The notes below the pieces were generated by a model, which did no database searches, was not told where the DNA came from, and worked only from the letters and a program-made list of their open reading frames with translations. A program made the position numbers and the translations under genes. Below are positions 12,138 through 12,355 of a stretch of 12,355 bases of DNA, piece after piece. Numbering within the stretch: position 1 is the stretch's first letter; each line of letters opens with the position of its first letter. Origin of the DNA: Candidatus Altarchaeales archaeon WOR_SM1_86-2 (lineage in GTDB: Archaea > Altiarchaeota > Altiarchaeia > IMC4 > MCBC01); assembly GCA_001723855.1 (NCBI GenBank), contig MCBC01000013.1, positions 1 through 12,355 on the forward strand, given 5' to 3'.

Positions 12138-12355
12138 ATTGACCACCCCCTACCAATAACTTTTCTGATTGTAATTAAAGCGATCATCGCTATTGCTATG
12201 AGTATCAATATTACGGTCATTGCTTTCTCGACATCGGCAGTTGCTAAACTTAAAAATATTGCTATTGGCAAAGTTTCTGTCTTTAGTGCTGTCGCACCCG
12301 CTAAGGTAACGGTTGCGCCAAATTCTCCTATCGCACGCGCCCAGGTTAAAATTCC
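12134..12355 (-). CDS. Molybdate/tungstate ABC transporter permease, C-terminal part (ModB/WtpB), cut by window edge
   Basis: The last 73 residues and the stop codon of a membrane permease are present, and the rest lies beyond the window. The visible part starts ILTWARAIGEFGATVTLAG, the EAA-loop region that docks on the ATPase and is characteristic of ModB/WtpB/CysT-type oxyanion permeases. It continues with TETLPIAIFLSLATADVEKA and a last membrane helix (AMTVILILIAIAMIALITI), ending in a short basic tail. Its TGA overlaps the ATPase start codon by two bases, so the two are translationally coupled. The substrate-binding protein gene is expected further upstream. Confidence 0.92.
   Translation of the reverse strand, partial: GILTWARAIGEFGATVTLAGATALKTETLPIAIFLSLATADVEKAMTVILILIAIAMIALITIRKVIGRGWSI

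Noticed and set aside
12138..12146. GTG start of the transporter ATPase at 12146
   Set aside because: It overlaps the GGGGGTGG ribosome site. The ATG at 12137 has proper spacing and the usual MIRINNL start.

Overview
The window is archaeal and most likely euryarchaeal. It carries the archaeal RNA polymerase subunits RpoN and RpoK. It has an isopentenyl phosphate kinase of the archaeal mevalonate pathway joined to a geranylgeranyl-diphosphate-synthase-type prenyltransferase. Its genes have TATA-like boxes close upstream, short or absent leaders, and oligo-T tracts where transcripts should end. A methanogen-related or ANME-like lineage would fit the AT-rich intergenic DNA and the gene set, but the sequence alone does not prove it.

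Layout. Positions 1-2013 are a toxin-antitoxin island: an uninterpreted reading-frame remnant, a vapBC-like pair (+), an MNT nucleotidyltransferase antitoxin whose HEPN partner survives only as a start, and an AbrB/PIN pair (-) whose 3' end abuts that stump. Positions 2272-3454 hold a single-pass membrane protein whose start codon and first codons lie inside a 39-bp inverted repeat. That repeat bounds an element of about 410 bp containing five clear copies of a GTGTGAACGATGT core. Positions 3573-6407 hold an orphan acetolactate synthase small subunit (-), divergent from a secreted, membrane-anchored transglutaminase-like protein (+), then a 2x[4Fe-4S] ferredoxin (+), then rpoN-rpoK (-) with no base between rpoK and the ferredoxin. 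Positions 6463-8440 hold tRNA-Ile(GAU) (-) divergent from the fused IPK-prenyltransferase gene (+).

Positions 8441-9205 contain no confident protein gene. They hold a strong candidate for an unassigned structured RNA of about 295 nt (- strand): UUCG tetraloops, an end-closing helix, an upstream TATA-like box and a downstream oligo-T terminator. A small CxxC reading frame follows. Positions 9206-9532 encode an ArsR-family regulator with a 39-bp tandem duplication in its wing. Positions 9770-12355 (-) are a molybdenum/tungsten operon: permease (cut by the window edge), ATPase, then MoeA.

How the genes fit together. The fused enzyme covers IP to IPP phosphorylation and allylic chain elongation for archaeal ether lipids. 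The nearby ferredoxin could serve a lipid-saturating geranylgeranyl reductase, but no reductase is in the window. The transporter brings in molybdate or tungstate and MoeA inserts the metal into molybdopterin. The main points for a second look are the structured RNA, the kinase-prenyltransferase fusion, and the inverted-repeat element that supplies a start codon.
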